This document shows positions 61,563-64,000 of a stretch of 64,000 bases of DNA, piece after piece. The position numbers were made by a program, and so were the translations under genes. The notes under the pieces are model-generated. The model was not told where the DNA came from. It searched no databases and saw only the letters and a list, made by a program, of their open reading frames with translations. Position 1 is the stretch's first letter. Every line of letters begins with the position of its first letter. This DNA is from Bradyrhizobium erythrophlei (GTDB lineage: Bacteria > Pseudomonadota > Alphaproteobacteria > Rhizobiales > Xanthobacteraceae), in NCBI GenBank assembly GCA_900129675.1, contig FSRD01000001.1:7615501-7679500 (forward strand), written 5' to 3'.

Positions 61563-61620
61563 CCCAACAACGGACATAGAGCGACCACGGCGGCATGTCC
61601 GAGTTGTGCCAACAGCCGAC
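61563..61620. repeat. 60-bp dispersed repeat, copy 2
   Basis: Same elements as 31421-31480 (CAACAACGGACAT, GGCATGTC, GTGCCAACAGCCGAC). Here it is 125 bases before the cyclase start instead of after its stop. Confidence 0.6.
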
Positions 61621-61753
61621 ATTGTCGTTCTATTTCGACACCCAGAAAATCCAGGGCCTGGACCCGTCATCCGGTCTAAATTTGACTATCGATTGCCTGC
61701 AGTCCCGCTATTTTCACTCGTGGGCCGACTGACCCTGAAAAACTCGGAGCCGA

Positions 61754-62374
61754 TCAGCGGTTCGCGAGTTTGTTGTACTCTGCAATTGCGCGCCTCAGAT
61801 CGTCGTATTCATCGCAGGGGATGAGACAGATTTGCTCGAGCGCCGTGAGATGCTCTTTGGCTTTCGCCAGATCGCGCTGCGCCAGGTAGGCTTCACCGAG
61901 GTGTTCGTGCGCGCTGCGGTGCCGGGGATTGAGGGTCAGAGCCTGCTGATAGTGTCGTACTGCCGGACCAAACTGCCGCAAACGGCGATAGGCGTAGCCG
62001 AGAAAGTTCTGGATATCGGGATTGCGGGCGTCGCGAAGGCCTGCGCTGGTGAGCGCCCTGATGGCAGTTTCCCAGTCGCTGGAGCCGATCGCTCGCTTGC
62101 CCGCCGCGAAATCCGGATCGAGCGCCGCCCAATCCGGCGTTTCCACCATCGATCCCATGGTCGAGCAGATCGGCCACGCTTCGGCAGAGGCAACGGTTCC
62201 AGAAACAGCATTGTCTGCGCGGGCCGGCGTTGCAGCCCGGTCTTGGCGGGCAGGCGCGGTCAAAAAGTACGATGTCGGCACTGCGGCCAACACACCCAGC
62301 ACGGCGGCGATTAGCATCGAACGCATCATGAGCGTTGTGTCGGTAGGCGGCTGCTGGACAGGTGCGCCCGGCAA
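61754..62374 (-). CDS. TPR protein with N-terminal membrane anchor
   Basis: 206 residues or about 190 from MMRSMLIAAVLGVLAAVPTS, a hydrophobic N-terminus that may be a signal anchor. Then WAALDPDFAAGKRAIGSSDW, NPDIQNFLGYAYRRLRQFGP and NPRHRSAHEHLGEAYLAQRD form three TPR units; ICLIPCDEYDDLRRAI carries the two cysteines. Probably periplasmic scaffolding. Thirty bases behind the next TPR gene on the same strand, so cotranscribed. Confidence 0.8.
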   Translation of the reverse strand: MPGAPVQQPPTDTTLMMRSMLIAAVLGVLAAVPTSYFLTAPARQDRAATPARADNAVSGTVASAEAWPICSTMGSMVETPDWAALDPDFAAGKRAIGSSDWETAIRALTSAGLRDARNPDIQNFLGYAYRRLRQFGPAVRHYQQALTLNPRHRSAHEHLGEAYLAQRDLAKAKEHLTALEQICLIPCDEYDDLRRAIAEYNKLANR

Positions 62375-62403
62375 CCGCTCTTCTCATCCTCTACCTCGAC
62401 AGT

Positions 62404-63999
62404 TTACTGCTGCATCAATGAGGCCCTGGCCTCGCTGATTTCCACCCGATCGGCATCGGCGTCCTTGGTCATCTCGCCAAGCTTCCGGAAATACGCCGTG
62501 GCCTTCTCGGGCTGATTTGCGGCCTTTGCGGCCTTGGCGGCACCATACAAGCCGCGCAGCCGGTTGGGCGTCGACACCAGCGAGGTCTCGTATTCCGTCA
62601 GCGCTAGTCCCGGCTGCTCCTGTTCAAGCAGCAGATCGCCCAACAGTTCGCGCATCGGGTAGAGCCTGTTCTCCATCGCGATGTGCTTTTGGCTACTGTC
62701 CTCCAGATCCGCCGCCGCGCGCATGAGCTTCAGCGCCATCTCCTTGTCGCCCTTTCCTTGCGCAATCCAGGCCGATGCAGCCAACATCTGGACTTCGACT
62801 TGCGCGGCCCAATAGGACTGACTTGCGCTTTCCAGCGCGGCGCGAAGCTCCTTGAGTTTGTCGACCTCGCGCCCGGCAGCGGCAAGGTCGCCGCCGCGGG
62901 CCGATCCCATGGCGCGGGCAAAATAGGTAATAGCCTCGGCCTGTGGAAACTGGCTGCCCCTCGGCTCGAGCGCGGCTGCTTCCTTCCACGCCTGACGCTC
63001 CAATGCAAAGCGCGCCGGCACCGCCGCAAGCGCGGTGTAGCCGTAGACGGCTTCAAACCCAAGTTTTTTTATAGCGTTGCTGTCGTCGCGCAGCTGCTTC
63101 GCAGCTCCCTCCTGTCCCATTTGCAACAGGGCGTATTCCATAAAGTCCAGATAATGCGGCTCGCCGGGAGATGCCGCGCCGGGCCAAAGCCTGGCCGCTT
63201 GCCCCTGGGCGATTGCCCGCGATTTAGTGTTCGATGCGACGGACTGCGCCCACAGCCCGAGCATGGAATAGGTGTGCGAGGGCATGTGCTGAGCGTGCTG
63301 CGCCGCCGGGGCGACCCCGGCATATCTATTGGCGGCATCAAGCGCGCGTTGCGCAAGCGGCGGGTAATCGTACGTGTGGATCAGATAGTGCAGTACGCCC
63401 GGATGGTCCGGCAGTTTCGCCTCGATCTTTTCGAGGATGGCCCCGGCCTTGAGCTGATTGGCATAGGTCTTGTCGCTGTGCAGCGCCGTCTCATTGAGAG
63501 CGAGCGCGTGGAAAATGGCCGCCTCCGAATCATCGGGATATTTCTGCATCAGCGTTTCCATCGCCTTTTCGTAGGCAAGTCCACGCTCGGTTTGATCAAC
63601 TTTGTCGTAGTCCTTGTAGTAAAGTTCGATCGCCGCGAGCCAGTCGCGCTCGCGCTCGGTCTTTGCACCGATCGCTTTGCCCTTCTCCACCGCCTCCAGT
63701 CCGTTCTTCAAAATGGTGGGGGTCAGCGGCAGGATCAGTGGGTTGGGACGCTGGCTGATCGCAACGCCCCAGTAGGCGATGGCGCATTGCGGATCGGCCG
63801 CAGCGGCTTCGGTAAATGCCTGGATGCTGTCCGGATAATAGAACGAATGCACCATCGCCAAGCCGCGGTCGAACTTCTCCTGCGCCTGTGGCGTGCACGA
63901 GGTGTCGAAGTGCACGCGGCCGAGTCCTTGCGACCAGGCCGCCGTGGCGAACGTGCCTGCCAAAAGCGTTGTGACGAATGTTCCCAAATTTGGTTTCAT
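62404..63999 (-). CDS. large TPR-like protein with signal peptide
   Basis: 531 residues with a signal peptide (MKPNLGTFVTTLLAGTFATA-AWSQG). FDTSCTPQAQEKFDRGLAMV, HSFYYPDSIQAFTEAAAADP, ALALNETALHSDKTYANQLK, LPDHPGVLHYLIHTYDYPPL, HAQHMPSHTYSMLGLWAQSV and MENRLYPMRELLGDLLLEQE are helical repeats of the SEL1/TPR sort, with many His and Tyr in one groove. Exported helical-repeat protein, function unknown. Start codon at 63997-63999 just inside the window; upstream is not seen. Confidence 0.8.
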   Translation of the reverse strand: MKPNLGTFVTTLLAGTFATAAWSQGLGRVHFDTSCTPQAQEKFDRGLAMVHSFYYPDSIQAFTEAAAADPQCAIAYWGVAISQRPNPLILPLTPTILKNGLEAVEKGKAIGAKTERERDWLAAIELYYKDYDKVDQTERGLAYEKAMETLMQKYPDDSEAAIFHALALNETALHSDKTYANQLKAGAILEKIEAKLPDHPGVLHYLIHTYDYPPLAQRALDAANRYAGVAPAAQHAQHMPSHTYSMLGLWAQSVASNTKSRAIAQGQAARLWPGAASPGEPHYLDFMEYALLQMGQEGAAKQLRDDSNAIKKLGFEAVYGYTALAAVPARFALERQAWKEAAALEPRGSQFPQAEAITYFARAMGSARGGDLAAAGREVDKLKELRAALESASQSYWAAQVEVQMLAASAWIAQGKGDKEMALKLMRAAADLEDSSQKHIAMENRLYPMRELLGDLLLEQEQPGLALTEYETSLVSTPNRLRGLYGAAKAAKAANQPEKATAYFRKLGEMTKDADADRVEISEARASLMQQ

Positions 64000-64000
64000 G

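Overview
The window reads as a high-GC alphaproteobacterial chromosome of the Bradyrhizobium/Rhodopseudomonas kind. The evidence is a CIRCE-controlled groESL operon, an RpoH sigma factor, the Usg protein, FixJ/NodW-type response regulators, phasins, cyclase-TPR proteins and many small lineage-type proteins (DUF2934, DUF1488-like, cysteine-ribbon proteins). No rRNA or tRNA gene was recognised. Assignments are by reading motifs and remembered family sequences; no database search was possible.

Layout. 1-10 kb: an IS fragment at the left edge, a MarR-type repressor divergent from rpoH with matching TTTCGAAA sites, small redox/zinc proteins, usg, then groES-groEL. 10-15 kb: a translationally coupled sugar operon (mannose-6-phosphate isomerase, glycosyltransferase fused to a helical domain, GH130 phosphorylase). 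15-31 kb: an accessory zone with IS256, a LexA-box cassette (two cysteine-ribbon proteins plus a truncated SRAP), a frameshifted uracil-DNA-glycosylase-like gene, a frameshifted ethylene-receptor-like hybrid kinase, an IS110 relic, an intact SRAP gene, a PilZ protein, an orphan FixJ-like regulator, a complete IS630 element, a phasin and a group II intron remnant. 31-36 kb: a cyclase-TPR protein and an IS91-type element.

37-47 kb is the best-preserved metabolic block. hutI-hutH-hutU are divergent from hutF-hutC, with a HutC-type operator between them, followed by an ABC importer (binding protein, permease, ATPase). Together they convert histidine to N-formylglutamate; hutG is not in the window. 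47-56 kb is again accessory: a phasin with five 12-residue N-terminal repeats, two tandem SDR genes, a vsr endonuclease gene killed by one Trp-to-stop change, a transketolase tail, DUF1810, EcsC and several relics. 56.8-59.1 kb encodes a 747-residue protein joining a GHKL ATPase (topoisomerase VI B-like) to a Spo11/topoisomerase VI A-like half with a Toprim fold. It is the strongest candidate for an under-described system. 59.4-64 kb holds an integrase relic, a second cyclase-TPR gene and two TPR proteins.

Three themes recur. There are five SRAP copies, only one intact. Parts of one integrase-type IS lie in three places. Several genes are broken by single-base indels, some in G or C runs, so either sequencing error or recent decay must be considered.
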